A stretch of 64,000 bases of DNA from Desulfosporosinus sp049943955 (GTDB taxonomy: Bacteria > Bacillota > Desulfitobacteriia > Desulfitobacteriales > Desulfitobacteriaceae), in the NCBI RefSeq assembly GCF_049943955.1, contig NZ_JBNFTW010000005.1:295428-359427 (forward strand), in the 5' to 3' direction. The position numbers and the translations under genes are program-made. Shown here in pieces: positions 17,063-25,660 of the stretch. The first letter of the stretch is position 1. Every line of letters starts with the position of its first letter. Under the pieces are notes generated by a model. The model saw only the letters and a program-made list of their open reading frames with translations. It did not search any database and was not told where the DNA came from.

Positions 17063-17617
17063 TCATAATAATATACCTAAATCATTTAAATTGACCTGAT
17101 TTATTTGCCCTGTTACGAGGATATTTTTCTCTTTTTGCCACTGGCAAACGGATTTCTCTGTTCGTCCTTCGAATATCCCGTCACAAATACCACCATAATA
17201 CCCTTGCTCTTTTAAAGCTTGTTGAATTAATTGTACCAAATTACCACGCGATCCGTTAACAGAAAGGTTATAAGCGATTGGACCTTTAATATAAACTTTA
17301 GTACCTATTTCTACCTGTTCATAAACTTCTTCCACATCCCTATTATGCATTCTGATACATCCATGACTAACTTGCTTTCCAATTGAATCAGGTCGATTTG
17401 TTCCGTGAATACCATATGTCCCCCATGGAACACTAAGCTGCATCCATCTGGTGCCAAAACCACCTCCCCAATGGGCCTTATTAATGACGTTATAGTTGCC
17501 GACCGGACTAGGGGTTTTCTTGGCTCCAACTGCCACTGGGTATGCTTTGATGATTTTATCCTCTTGACACAACTCCAATTTACATTTAATTAAGTCAATA
17601 AAGATTTCAAGCAGCAT
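17063..17617 (-). CDS. L,D-transpeptidase (YkuD) with C-terminal peptidoglycan-binding motif
   Basis: Cross-links or tailors peptidoglycan by L,D-transpeptidation. The YkuD domain (about residues 1-120) has the active-site signature HGTNRPDSIG...SHGCIRMHNRD with Cys about 30 residues after the His. A single PG_binding_1 helix bundle follows (NLVQLIQQALKEQGYYGG...). No signal peptide is visible at the MLLEIFIDLIKCK N-terminus, although spore-associated YkuD proteins also lack one; a mother-cell or spore-coat location is thus possible. Single gene, divergent from msrAB. Confidence 0.88.
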   Translation of the reverse strand: MLLEIFIDLIKCKLELCQEDKIIKAYPVAVGAKKTPSPVGNYNVINKAHWGGGFGTRWMQLSVPWGTYGIHGTNRPDSIGKQVSHGCIRMHNRDVEEVYEQVEIGTKVYIKGPIAYNLSVNGSRGNLVQLIQQALKEQGYYGGICDGIFEGRTEKSVCQWQKEKNILVTGQINQVNLNDLGILL

Positions 17618-17823
17618 ATCATTACCTTCTTTTTGTATTAGTTTATGTTAGAAGGTTAAATGTGTAATTTGTGCAGAAATCTTACCAACGTTGTCTCTTC
17701 CTCTAATGAAATTTAGGTTAGACAATATTACAGGGATCAGGCGCTTTTATATAGAGGTTTATTTTTTGCAGTAACGGGAAAAATCTTTTAATGTAAATTC
17801 ATTTGAATAAAGAGGTGAGCCTA

Positions 17824-18786
17824 TTGAACGTTCCGGGTAAAATTAGTTTTGCCACCTTTGCAGGTGGCTGCTTTTGGTGCATGGTATCCCCGTTCAAACA
17901 ACTTCAAGGTGTTATTAATGTGGTTTCGGGCTACACCGGTGGTCATACTGAAAACCCAACCTATAAAGAAGTATGTTCTGGAACGACTGGACATTTCGAA
18001 TCTGTCCAAATTTCGTTTGACCCTAATCAAATATCCTATGATAAACTTCTAGAAGTTTTTTGGCGACAAATTGATCCAACTGATCCAGATGGTCAGTTCA
18101 ATGATCGAGGGCAGTCATACCAAACGGCTATTTTTTATCATGACGAGGAACAGCATCGTAAAGCCGCAGCTTCTAAACAAGCTCTAATTGAAAGCGTTCA
18201 GTTCCAAAAACCTATTGTTACCAAAATTCTCCCTGCAACAAATTTTTTCCCTGCAGAAGAATATCATCAAGATTACCATGAGAAAAACCCTTTCCGCTAT
18301 TCTCTATATCGTCAAGGGTCTGGACGAGATGAGTTTATAAATCATAATTGGCCAATTGATAGGTTGCAGATAAAATCCAGACTAACTGATTTACAATATC
18401 ATGTTACGCAAGAGAATGGGACCGAACCGCCTTTTCAGAACGAATATTGGAATAATGAACGTGAAGGTATATATGTTGATGTAGTCTCCGGTGAACCTCT
18501 ATTTAGTTCAAATGATAAGCTTAATAGTGACTGCGGATGGCCTAGTTTTACGAAGCCCATTGTTTCAAAATCCTTAAAAGAGAAAGTAGATTTAAGCCAT
18601 GGAATGACTAGAACGGAAGTGCGTAGTAAAGAAGCTGATTCCCACTTAGGACATGTATTTCCCGATGGGCCAGGTCCTAATGGGCTTCGATACTGCATAA
18701 ATTCTGCATCGCTACGTTTTATACCCAAAGAAGAGTTAGATCGCGAAGGATATAGCGAATTTAACTTATTGTTTAAGAATACCTAA
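17824..18786 (+). CDS. msrAB: Bifunctional methionine sulfoxide reductase MsrA-MsrB
   Basis: Repairs both stereoisomers of methionine sulfoxide. The MsrA half (about 1-160) begins with the GCFWC motif (nucleophile Cys16); the MsrB half (about 185-315) has CGWPSF, HLGHVFPDGP and the nucleophile in RYCINSASLRF. The MsrB zinc CxxC pairs are absent, as in non-zinc MsrB types. I take the TTG at 17824 as start: AGAGGTG is correctly spaced for it, whereas the upstream TTG at 17803 has no such site. Cytoplasmic, since no signal peptide is present. Useful for an anaerobe exposed to oxygen or nitrite. Confidence 0.93.
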   Translation: MNVPGKISFATFAGGCFWCMVSPFKQLQGVINVVSGYTGGHTENPTYKEVCSGTTGHFESVQISFDPNQISYDKLLEVFWRQIDPTDPDGQFNDRGQSYQTAIFYHDEEQHRKAAASKQALIESVQFQKPIVTKILPATNFFPAEEYHQDYHEKNPFRYSLYRQGSGRDEFINHNWPIDRLQIKSRLTDLQYHVTQENGTEPPFQNEYWNNEREGIYVDVVSGEPLFSSNDKLNSDCGWPSFTKPIVSKSLKEKVDLSHGMTRTEVRSKEADSHLGHVFPDGPGPNGLRYCINSASLRFIPKEELDREGYSEFNLLFKNT

Positions 18787-18867
18787 TTGAACACTACTTC
18801 TGGACAAATTGCTAATTCAATGTTCAGTAACATATTAGCCTTTCGCTTAACGGAAGTTACAGTAACC

Positions 18868-19254
18868 TTACCATGGACCATAGTGTTTAAATCGAGTGAA
18901 ATTTATAGTTGCATTAACTGCTGACCATATAGCTATTTTTTTGGCCTTCTTTACTCTGTAGTAACAATCTTTTTTATAAAACCTTTGTAACACTCCGTCA
19001 AATACAACTTCATTATCCAGTTCAACCCATGCATGATCAATATCAGCATAAACATTTATTTTCCCATGAACTAACCATGCATTAATTGGCGTACCTAACA
19101 ACGAAATATCTATCACATAATTCCATGCCCTCTTGAAACAGTCATGAAGATGTAACTTACCGTCCCCCGGTATATATCCATCGGGACATTCAACCTCGCA
19201 TTGTATGAGTTCTTCTGTCAACATAATTTCTGGACCTATAATTTTCTTTTTCAT
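18868..19254 (-). CDS. Small protein with possible transglutaminase-like Cys-His-Asp layout
   Basis: A 128-residue soluble protein of unknown family. The order DCFKRAW (Cys), DHAWVEL (His) and VVFDGVLQRFY (Asp), with the typical HAWVE...VFD wording, recalls papain-like transglutaminase folds, but the protein is short and this is inference from motif spacing only. The ATG at 19254 follows AGGAGG at eight bases; the longer frame to 19287 has none. It is the downstream member of a pair with the gene at 19312-19632. No neighbour gives a functional hint. Confidence 0.6.
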   Translation of the reverse strand: MKKKIIGPEIMLTEELIQCEVECPDGYIPGDGKLHLHDCFKRAWNYVIDISLLGTPINAWLVHGKINVYADIDHAWVELDNEVVFDGVLQRFYKKDCYYRVKKAKKIAIWSAVNATINFTRFKHYGPW

Positions 19255-19311
19255 CTTTCCGCCTCCTAATAAAAAACATCGATTCATTTTTTATTTTTGG
19301 CGTCCAGTTTC

Positions 19312-19632
19312 TTATCCATTTCCCTTTTTGGTCTGCATAAAGTGCGTATATACTTTATTAAAGTTCACTATTGCAGTTCTCGCTCCAGGACTAAAGAGCA
19401 ACATTTTATAGTCGTTTGTCGATTTTGTGGTGACATAAAGGATTCCGCTCTTTTCCATTGTAAGTGAAGCATAGTGTATCACCAATATGTATTCTCCTGT
19501 CTCGTAAAATTCTACCATCACCATAAATTTTTTTTTTGCATCGTGATGGCTTATTAAGTTCTTAATCATGAACAATTTACTTACCAATGTGCCCCCGCTT
19601 TTATCCTTTGATATAAGAACGCTGGCTTCCAT
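19312..19632 (-). CDS. Hypothetical protein upstream of the transglutaminase-like gene
   Basis: A 106-residue protein with alternating hydrophobic/charged beta-rich stretches (FMVMVEFYETGEYILVIHY) and no known motif. The ribosome site is weak, so the start could be internal (for instance Met22). Only 57 bp separate it from the downstream gene, suggesting a two-gene unit. No function assigned. Confidence 0.45.
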   Translation of the reverse strand: MEASVLISKDKSGGTLVSKLFMIKNLISHHDAKKKFMVMVEFYETGEYILVIHYASLTMEKSGILYVTTKSTNDYKMLLFSPGARTAIVNFNKVYTHFMQTKKGNG

Positions 19633-19729
19633 GTGCCGCTATGAAAAAATATCAATTGCTTTATAACCTTAATGAAATACACCAAGTGCTTGGAGTTGCA
19701 AAGTCGGCTCGGTAGAAAACTCATTTAAT

Positions 19730-20510
19730 TTAAGTACCACAAAATGTACGGTAGGGAATACCAGATGGCTCTGGCATCGATGTGAATTCTTCCTGTTCCT
19801 GAGAGTATGCGAAAGGTTCTTTTAGAATATCTAAAAACCGCTCCATTACATGGTAGTCCTCATTTTTAACCGCTGCTTCGAGTGCAGCTTCTACACTATG
19901 GTTGCGAGGGATAACCGCAGGGTTGCTTTTTTGCATCAACTCTTGAGAGGAACACTTTGTTTCCTGCTGCCCGCTTAGTCTTGATTGCCACTTTTGATAC
20001 CATTCTTTGAATTCTTGGGTGCCAAACAAGACTGTATCTGTGGGATTATCGAATGTTAATGCCCGGAAAGTATTAGTATAGTCCGCATGATATTTTTGCA
20101 TTATGCTCAGTAAATCTCCGATCAGCAATACGTCCCCTTCCTCTTCGTTGAATAATCCAAGTTTTGCTCTCATTCCTATAAGCAAGTTTCGGTTAAATAA
20201 CTTGTTAAAACCTAAAAGCGCTTCTTGAGCTAATTGGACAGCTAGTTCCTGGTTGTCGTCGAGGATTGGTAATAAGGTTTCAGCAAATCTGGCAAGATTC
20301 CAAGCAGCGATATGCGGCTGATTTCCATAGGCATAACGTCCTTGAGTATCAATAGAACTAAACACAGTATTTTCATCGTATTCGTCCATAAAAGCGCACG
20401 GACCATAATCAATCGTTTCTCCACTAATTGTCATATTATCGGTGTTCATTACACCATGAATAAAGCCAAAAAGCTGCCATTTAGCAATTAATTTTGCGTC
20501 ATTACTGCCA
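19730..20510 (-). pseudogene. selO: selO (YdiU/UPF0061), 5' part lost at an IS200/IS605 insertion
   Basis: C-terminal half of the SelO pseudokinase family (protein AMPylation in characterised members). The frame reads AKLIAKWQLFGFIHGVMNTD, the conserved NTDN Asn/Asp motif, then DYGPCAF and the family C-terminus, and is continuous from about 20510 down to the stop at 19730. Upstream it runs straight into the end of the TnpB element. No N-terminal half is found on the other side of that element, so this is a deletion as well as an insertion. An internal ATG (20449) could give a 239-residue product that lacks the nucleotide-binding lobe. Confidence 0.85.
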
Positions 20511-20733
20511 CCTCCCTAAATTGTGAACCTCCCCTACCTACACTTCGCTAAGAACGAAAACACTGTTTTCGCCGTAGGATAGGGGCTTCCGGCAAGCCCA
20601 TAGTGCATGTCTCAAGGGTATCTCGTTTGAGATGCCTCACCCGATAGGCGTGAGTCCATCATTTCGGTAAGGCCGGCAACTCTATGCATTTGCTGCATAC
20701 AGGCCAGGTTCATGGCATCTACTACTTCTTGCC

Positions 20734-21945
20734 TTAGGCAATCCGTAGATACTTTAGCTCTTCTACATATACTTCTCGAAACACCCCATATTTGTAGTTG
20801 CTCAAGATATTCTTGGCTCCGTGAATATCCCGGTGTTCTTGATATCCACAAGTACACCTGTAATTTCTAGAGGAGATTTTCTTTCTTCTCCCACAAACAG
20901 GACATGTTTGTGTTGTAAAGGATTCATCGACCTTTTGAAGGCTTATCCCTTCAACTGCCAATTTATAGTTTAAGTACGTGGTGGTTCGTCCAAAATGCCA
21001 CTGAGACATTTTTTGATTATGTTTACATGAACGTTTGTGCTTGTTCTTTTTCTTCCGGGGTGAGGTATGTCGCTCGATGCCTTCAACGTTGCCGACAACA
21101 ACTTCCTTGACGTTATTCTCTAAACACCAGTTTACAAACTCACGGGTGGTTTTATGAAGGACATCCGTCAACTGGGCATCACTCTTGCTTAAGATATAGG
21201 TCAAAGCTCGTCGGTACTTTTTCCATTGACGGGACCCTTTTTGACATTTGGCGATCTTTTTTTGAAGTTCCTTCAGCTTCTTATTTCGAAAGCGTTTGAG
21301 ACTTCGGAGCTTACGACCCGTGATGATAACTCCTTGGCCGTTATCACAGACTGATGCAATGGTGTGAATTTCTCCCAGATCGATGGCTGCGATATTCACA
21401 TGATCGTTTTCGTTTGGAGATTTACCGTCATCGTACGTTATAGCCAATCGAAGACCGCGGTCATAGATGAGTTCAATCTCTTTAAGTTCACCGGAAGGCA
21501 ACTCTTTGATCTGGACAATTATAGGTTTTTGACGTTTATTATTGAGAAGCCCCAAACTTAACGCAATTTTTCCGTTGTTGCCTATGCGAAAGCCATCTTT
21601 TTTCCACTTGGTATTGAAATGCTTCTTAGGTTTGTACGGGTAACGAATTTTAGTGAATCCCAATCGTTTGGCCTTATGGGCATTTTCTCGAGCATCGAGG
21701 TATTTTTCGAAGACTCCTTGAATGGACTGACTGTGAATCGGGTATTGACCTTTCGTCGCTAAATGCAACGTCCCACGGGTAATCCATTGACCGGTTTGTT
21801 GAAAATGTTCTTTGGCCAAGCTTAGACAATCATTCCAAACTTGAGCCGAGGTGCGATTACAGGCAAAGAGACGGTCAATATTCGTTTGGGAAGTCTGGAA
21901 TTTAGTTTTTAAGACACGGATTATCTTAACCACCACCTCAACCAT
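20734..21945 (-). CDS. tnpB: TnpB RNA-guided nuclease (IS200/IS605)
   Basis: 403 residues, the usual size of full TnpB. The RuvC-like active site is present: Asp in AAIDLGEIHT, Glu in VVVGNVEGIERH and Asp in HRDIHGAKN; the four-cysteine zinc finger reads CPVCGRR...CTCGYQ. TnpB cleaves DNA matching its omegaRNA guide, which helps retain the element at the donor site after excision. The C-terminal tail (REVYVEELKYLRIA) runs on into the presumed omegaRNA region. All catalytic residues are kept, so the nuclease may be active. A LexA-box-like palindrome precedes it. Confidence 0.93.
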   Translation of the reverse strand: MVEVVVKIIRVLKTKFQTSQTNIDRLFACNRTSAQVWNDCLSLAKEHFQQTGQWITRGTLHLATKGQYPIHSQSIQGVFEKYLDARENAHKAKRLGFTKIRYPYKPKKHFNTKWKKDGFRIGNNGKIALSLGLLNNKRQKPIIVQIKELPSGELKEIELIYDRGLRLAITYDDGKSPNENDHVNIAAIDLGEIHTIASVCDNGQGVIITGRKLRSLKRFRNKKLKELQKKIAKCQKGSRQWKKYRRALTYILSKSDAQLTDVLHKTTREFVNWCLENNVKEVVVGNVEGIERHTSPRKKKNKHKRSCKHNQKMSQWHFGRTTTYLNYKLAVEGISLQKVDESFTTQTCPVCGRRKKISSRNYRCTCGYQEHRDIHGAKNILSNYKYGVFREVYVEELKYLRIA

Positions 21946-21987
21946 TCGTTCGTGTTATCCTTATTTTACCACAACAAGAACGAATTT

Positions 21988-22001
21988 AGAACAGGTGTTC
22001 T
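21988..22001. promoter_or_regulatory. LexA (SOS) box-like palindrome upstream of tnpB
   Basis: AGAACAGGTGTTCT matches the core of the Firmicute LexA/DinR box GAACRNRYGTTC at every position (RNRY = AGGT). It lies 43 bp upstream of the tnpB start between the left-end hairpin and the gene. A palindrome this good within a compact element is unlikely to be idle, but binding is untested. Confidence 0.5.
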
Positions 22002-22094
22002 GTAATAATTTGGGGGCGGCGATTCATCTCGCCACCTATAGAGGATGGGGGTCTTCTCGCCGCAAAAGGATAAAAAATAACAGAACGTTGGGAA

Positions 22095-22127
22095 AAGAAC
22101 CCGTAAAAAGGAACTTTGCGGGTTCTT
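22095..22127 (-). terminator. Terminator downstream of the hemerythrin remnant
   Basis: Perfect arms AAGAACCCG (22095-22103) and CGGGTTCTT (22119-22127) around a 15-base loop, with T-rich sequence after it on the minus strand. It lies ten bases past the remnant's stop. Confidence 0.7.
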
Positions 22128-22136
22128 ATATTTTCC

Positions 22137-22526
22137 TTAAAGATAATTGGCCTTTAACTGTTCGACAAGATTAATATATTTTTCATACAAACCATCGCCG
22201 GTCTCCTGAGCTTGAATCATAGAAAAATCTTGTACTAGTTTATTTTTCGCCGTTTCAGAAAGATGCATTTCTGCCATTGGATAAAGAATATTATTTTCTT
22301 TGTCAATATGCGCATACATAAGGGTTGTATAGCCAGAAGCATTCGCTGCAAACTCTTCAAGTGCTTCTTTATCTCCATGTTTGAACTTTTCAAAAGCCTC
22401 CCGCATTCCACCGATGTATCTTCGTCCATTGTCATGTTCATAGAGCATTAATGTAAACAACGAGAGAAACTCACTCACAAATTCATTGCTTTGATATAAG
22501 CATGAGCTTAAGAATTCAAAACCCAT
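22137..22526 (-). pseudogene. N-terminally truncated hemerythrin-like (HHE) protein
   Basis: Residues from LMLYEHDNGRRYI to the end match the C-terminal two thirds of HHE-domain proteins, including the second His (EHD..R) and the HIDKEN helix that ligate the di-iron site. The first iron-binding helix is missing and is replaced by about 25 unrelated residues (MGFEFLSSCLYQSNEF), and no ribosome site precedes the ATG. The loss probably accompanied rearrangement around the neighbouring IS. It would not bind a normal di-iron centre. Confidence 0.65.
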
Positions 22527-22809
22527 GAATTACAAAATCAATTTACACTGGAGCAATTTCAAATGAACAAAATAGAAATTGCAACTAACACTTTTTGGGT
22601 AGGAAAAATTGATAATCGCAAAGTTCCGTTTCACCGGCTTTTTCCATCTCGCCAAAATTATGAATAATAAGCGAAGCAGAATGATTGAGATAATTATGCA
22701 TATATCTAATATAAAATTACCACACCCTTTCCTTAAACATCAGAGAGATTAAAAGCATTCTGATTTTGACAAAAAACATTTATTCTGTATTTAGGAGAAT
22801 ATTTGAATA

Positions 22810-23532
22810 ATGAGATCATTAGTTAACAAAGGCCAAAAAGGCTTCGAATTGATCGCTCATCGTGGTTATCGACTTCTTTTCCCGGAAAACACATTAGTCG
22901 CATTCCGTAAATCTTTGAATTTAGGTGCTGATGGTATTGAGCTTGACGTTCAAATGAGTTGTGACAATGTTCCAGTGGTAATTCATGACGAAATAGTAGA
23001 CCGAACTACTAACGGCCAAGGACCGGTCACTAATATGACCTTCCGAGATCTAAAACAGCTTGATGCTGGAGCAAAATTCTCGAATTCCTATCGTGGAGAA
23101 AGAATCCCTTCACTTCGTGAAGCACTTTTAACCGTTAGACATAAGGGGATTATGTATATTGAGTTAAAGAAAACAGTTACCCCTCCTGACCTTGAACGTA
23201 TTCTTTATGAAATCTATCAATCTGATATGGAAAAACATGTAAGGGTGATCTCCTTCAGTTTTGAACAATTGGAGATATTTAGATGTTTAAATTCGTCCAT
23301 TCCTTTGGGAAAACTTCTTTTACCGGATGATTTTAATATTGAAAGAATGAAAGAGGCCAATATTACGTTTGCTTGTGCCCCTTTTCAAGCATTTATTGAA
23401 ATCCCTCAATTACTCCCCTTGCTAAAGGCTAATAAGTTTATCCCAAATGCCAACGGAATTACTAGCCGCCGTACAGCCAGATACTTACTTCAACTAGGTA
23501 TTCATATTCTTGGTAGTGATATCGCCTTATAA
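22810..23532 (+). CDS. Glycerophosphodiester phosphodiesterase
   Basis: Hydrolyses glycerophosphodiesters to an alcohol and glycerol-3-phosphate. The GDPD TIM barrel shows the metal and catalytic motifs HRGYRLLFPENTL (residues about 17-29), GIELDVQ and VIHDEIVDRTTNG near residues 45-70, and the family-typical end HILGSDIAL. 240 residues, cytoplasmic (no signal peptide), GlpQ/UgpQ type. The start ATG has TTAGGAGAA about eleven bases upstream, and the competing TTG at 22803 closes after seven codons. Single gene; the 283 bp before it hold only a possible short C-terminal scrap on the minus strand. Confidence 0.93.
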   Translation: MRSLVNKGQKGFELIAHRGYRLLFPENTLVAFRKSLNLGADGIELDVQMSCDNVPVVIHDEIVDRTTNGQGPVTNMTFRDLKQLDAGAKFSNSYRGERIPSLREALLTVRHKGIMYIELKKTVTPPDLERILYEIYQSDMEKHVRVISFSFEQLEIFRCLNSSIPLGKLLLPDDFNIERMKEANITFACAPFQAFIEIPQLLPLLKANKFIPNANGITSRRTARYLLQLGIHILGSDIAL

Positions 23533-23734
23533 AGAACTCGTAGCTTGGTCACAATCTGACACTACACACCCACCTCCGGCGATCCTGCACGCGAGACTCG
23601 CTACTACACCAACTATCCCTTATTTCAAGTCTTGAGATTGTGTTTTTTTCTTAGGTAGACAAATTTATTTTTATGTTTTATGATTAAATCAACAGATTTA
23701 TCATACTAATTTTATCGGAATAGGTGGTATTAAA

Positions 23735-25384
23735 ATGCCAGACATTTACCAAAAAAAATGGGCTCTTAATCCCGGTAATCTAAACAGTTTTGAATTAATT
23801 AAATTGAACACGGATGGACTCGACATTTTAGAGAAGCTTAACGTTTTTAAGAAGAGAGGTTTTACTTCCATCAGCGAGGAAGAAAGAGATCTGCTCAAAT
23901 GGGTAGGTATTTATATCCAACGCCCCCGATCAGAGGGGCATTTCATGATGCGGGTCAAAATCCCCTTTGGAGTTATAACAAGTTCTCAAGCACGGGTCCT
24001 TGCCTCTATTTCTAGAAATTACGCTCGAAGTATCTTAGATATTACTACCCGACAATCAGTTCAGTTTCATTGGCTAAAAATTGAAGATATCCCAAGCATT
24101 TTAAACAGACTTACATCAGTGGGCTTGAGCAGTATAGAAGCCTGTGGTGACTGCCCACGAAATATTATCGGGAACCCTTTGGCAGGAATAGATCCTAATG
24201 AAATTTTGGATACACGTGAGATCCAACAAGAAGTTCAAAACTTTTTTCAAGGAAATAGGGATTTCTCAAACCTTCCCCGTAAATTTAAAATTTCGATCTC
24301 TGCTAACATATTTGATACTGGTTATGCTGCAATTAATGACCTGTCCTTTACGCCTGCTTCCAAATTCATCGATAATGAAGTAGTCAAAGGTTTCCACGTT
24401 TATGTGGGCGGAGGATTATCTGCCAGACCCCATTTAGCAAAGAGACTGGATGTTTTTTTAAGACCTGACGAGATTCTCAAAGTAACCATTGGAGTTGCAA
24501 CACTATTTCGTGATTTTGGGTTTCGTCAAAACCGCCAACATGCACGTCTGAAATTTTTAGTAGCCGATTGGGGGACTGTAAAATTCAAACAAGAGCTCGA
24601 AAAGTTGGTTGGACCTCTTTTAACCAGCGGAAATGATTTAACTAGTGATTGGAATGAAGGATATTTTAATGGCATTCACCAACAAAAACAACCTGGGTTT
24701 CATTATTTTGGTTTGTCCGTCCCACTTGGTCGTTTAAGTGCGAATAATATCACAGAACTCGCTGACTTAACTGACAAATACGGAGACGGCATGATACGAA
24801 CCACGAATTCCCAGAATATAATTATTGCCGGAATTCAAGATAGTCGCGCAATGTCCTTCTTACGTGAACCCCTTCTAAGCGAATTAACCCCTTTCCCTAA
24901 AACATTTAAGGCTCATACGATTTCCTGTGCCGGTAAAGAGTTCTGTAATTTTGCCATCGTAGAAACAAAGAAATATGCCCAACGACTCTCCCAATACCTC
25001 GATGAAAAATTAAATACAGATAATCCCATACGTATTCATGTTACCGGTTGTCCCAATTCTTGTGGGCAAGTGCAACTTGCGGATATAGGACTGCGAGGAA
25101 TTAAAACAAAAAAGGCAGGCCAAATCATTGAAGGTTTTGAACTACAAATTGGAGGTATACTAGGCCCGGAACCACAATTTAGTACAAATTTGAAAGGATT
25201 CATCCCGGCAGATAAAGTACATCTAGTACTGGAACATTTGATTTTTTATTATAGGGTTCACAAAAAAGATGGCGAATCTTTCCATATGTTTATTAATCGA
25301 GTTGGAGTAGAGACATTTCAGAATATACTTGACGACTTTCTAGACAGTGTTTTCAATTTGAAGGAACCTCGATACGGCTCATAG
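23735..25384 (+). CDS. nirA: Ferredoxin-dependent nitrite/sulfite reductase (siroheme, NirA type)
   Basis: Six-electron reduction of nitrite to ammonium (or sulfite to sulfide) at a coupled siroheme-[4Fe-4S] centre. Two tandem half-domains are present, and the cluster ligands are Cys398, Cys404 (CAGKEFC), Cys439 and Cys443 (TGCPNSCGQ). The N-terminal parachute motif RQSVQFHW and the substrate-region arginines (LDITTRQ, RQNRQHARLK) are in place. The length of 549 is that of ferredoxin-type enzymes, not the NADH-dependent NirB. No nitrate reductase or transporter is adjacent, so a role in nitrite assimilation or detoxification is inferred. Strong terminator follows. Confidence 0.92.
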   Translation: MPDIYQKKWALNPGNLNSFELIKLNTDGLDILEKLNVFKKRGFTSISEEERDLLKWVGIYIQRPRSEGHFMMRVKIPFGVITSSQARVLASISRNYARSILDITTRQSVQFHWLKIEDIPSILNRLTSVGLSSIEACGDCPRNIIGNPLAGIDPNEILDTREIQQEVQNFFQGNRDFSNLPRKFKISISANIFDTGYAAINDLSFTPASKFIDNEVVKGFHVYVGGGLSARPHLAKRLDVFLRPDEILKVTIGVATLFRDFGFRQNRQHARLKFLVADWGTVKFKQELEKLVGPLLTSGNDLTSDWNEGYFNGIHQQKQPGFHYFGLSVPLGRLSANNITELADLTDKYGDGMIRTTNSQNIIIAGIQDSRAMSFLREPLLSELTPFPKTFKAHTISCAGKEFCNFAIVETKKYAQRLSQYLDEKLNTDNPIRIHVTGCPNSCGQVQLADIGLRGIKTKKAGQIIEGFELQIGGILGPEPQFSTNLKGFIPADKVHLVLEHLIFYYRVHKKDGESFHMFINRVGVETFQNILDDFLDSVFNLKEPRYGS

Positions 25385-25431
25385 ACTCCTTGATAAATCA
25401 ACACCAAAAGTCTAGCCATTGAGCGACATGG

Positions 25432-25462
25432 AAAAAGGAGAGCTTTCTGCTCTCCTTTTTTA
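25432..25462 (+). terminator. Rho-independent terminator after nirA
   Basis: AAAAGGAGAG...CTCTCCTTTT stem (25433-25442 with 25450-25459), followed by TTT. Classic intrinsic terminator 48 bp past the stop. Confidence 0.85.
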
Positions 25463-25486
25463 AGTGAACTACACCATTGCAAGTCA

Positions 25487-25660
25487 CTAGATTGTTTTTC
25501 CTGCTTCATAAGCTTTTAATAAAAGCTCTTTATGATTAGCCGCAGTATTGGGATCTATGCCGCCCGTTAGTAAAATGGTATTAACAACGTTTAAACCAAA
25601 CATCTTAAGCATAGCTTCATTGCTTTGAAAGGATGTCTGAAAAGCCTGGGCGTTTACCGC
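25487..25660 (-). pseudogene. C-terminal scrap of a flavodoxin/FMN-reductase-like gene
   Basis: The minus-strand frame from just after the MFS stop reads AVNAQAFQTSFQSNEAMLKM, then GLNVVNTILLTGGIDPNTAA and KAYEAGKTI before the stop at 25487-25489. The amphipathic, in-frame character over 57 codons without a start codon or ribosome site marks it as a gene tail whose body has been replaced by the MFS gene. The family is only suggested. Confidence 0.4.

Larger units (their letters stand above)
20520..22066 (-). mobile_element. IS200/IS605-family element carrying only tnpB
   Basis: One element: tnpB at 20734-21945, a right-end region (20520-20733) with a long imperfect hairpin whose arms are CCCCTATCCTACG-like and GTAGGTAGGGG, ending near GGTTCAC, and a left-end hairpin with arms GCGGCGA (22016-22022 and its complement 22057-22063). 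No tnpA is present, so transposition would need help. The right end should encode the omegaRNA guide. It abuts the truncated selO. Exact ends are estimated from the hairpins. Confidence 0.75.
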
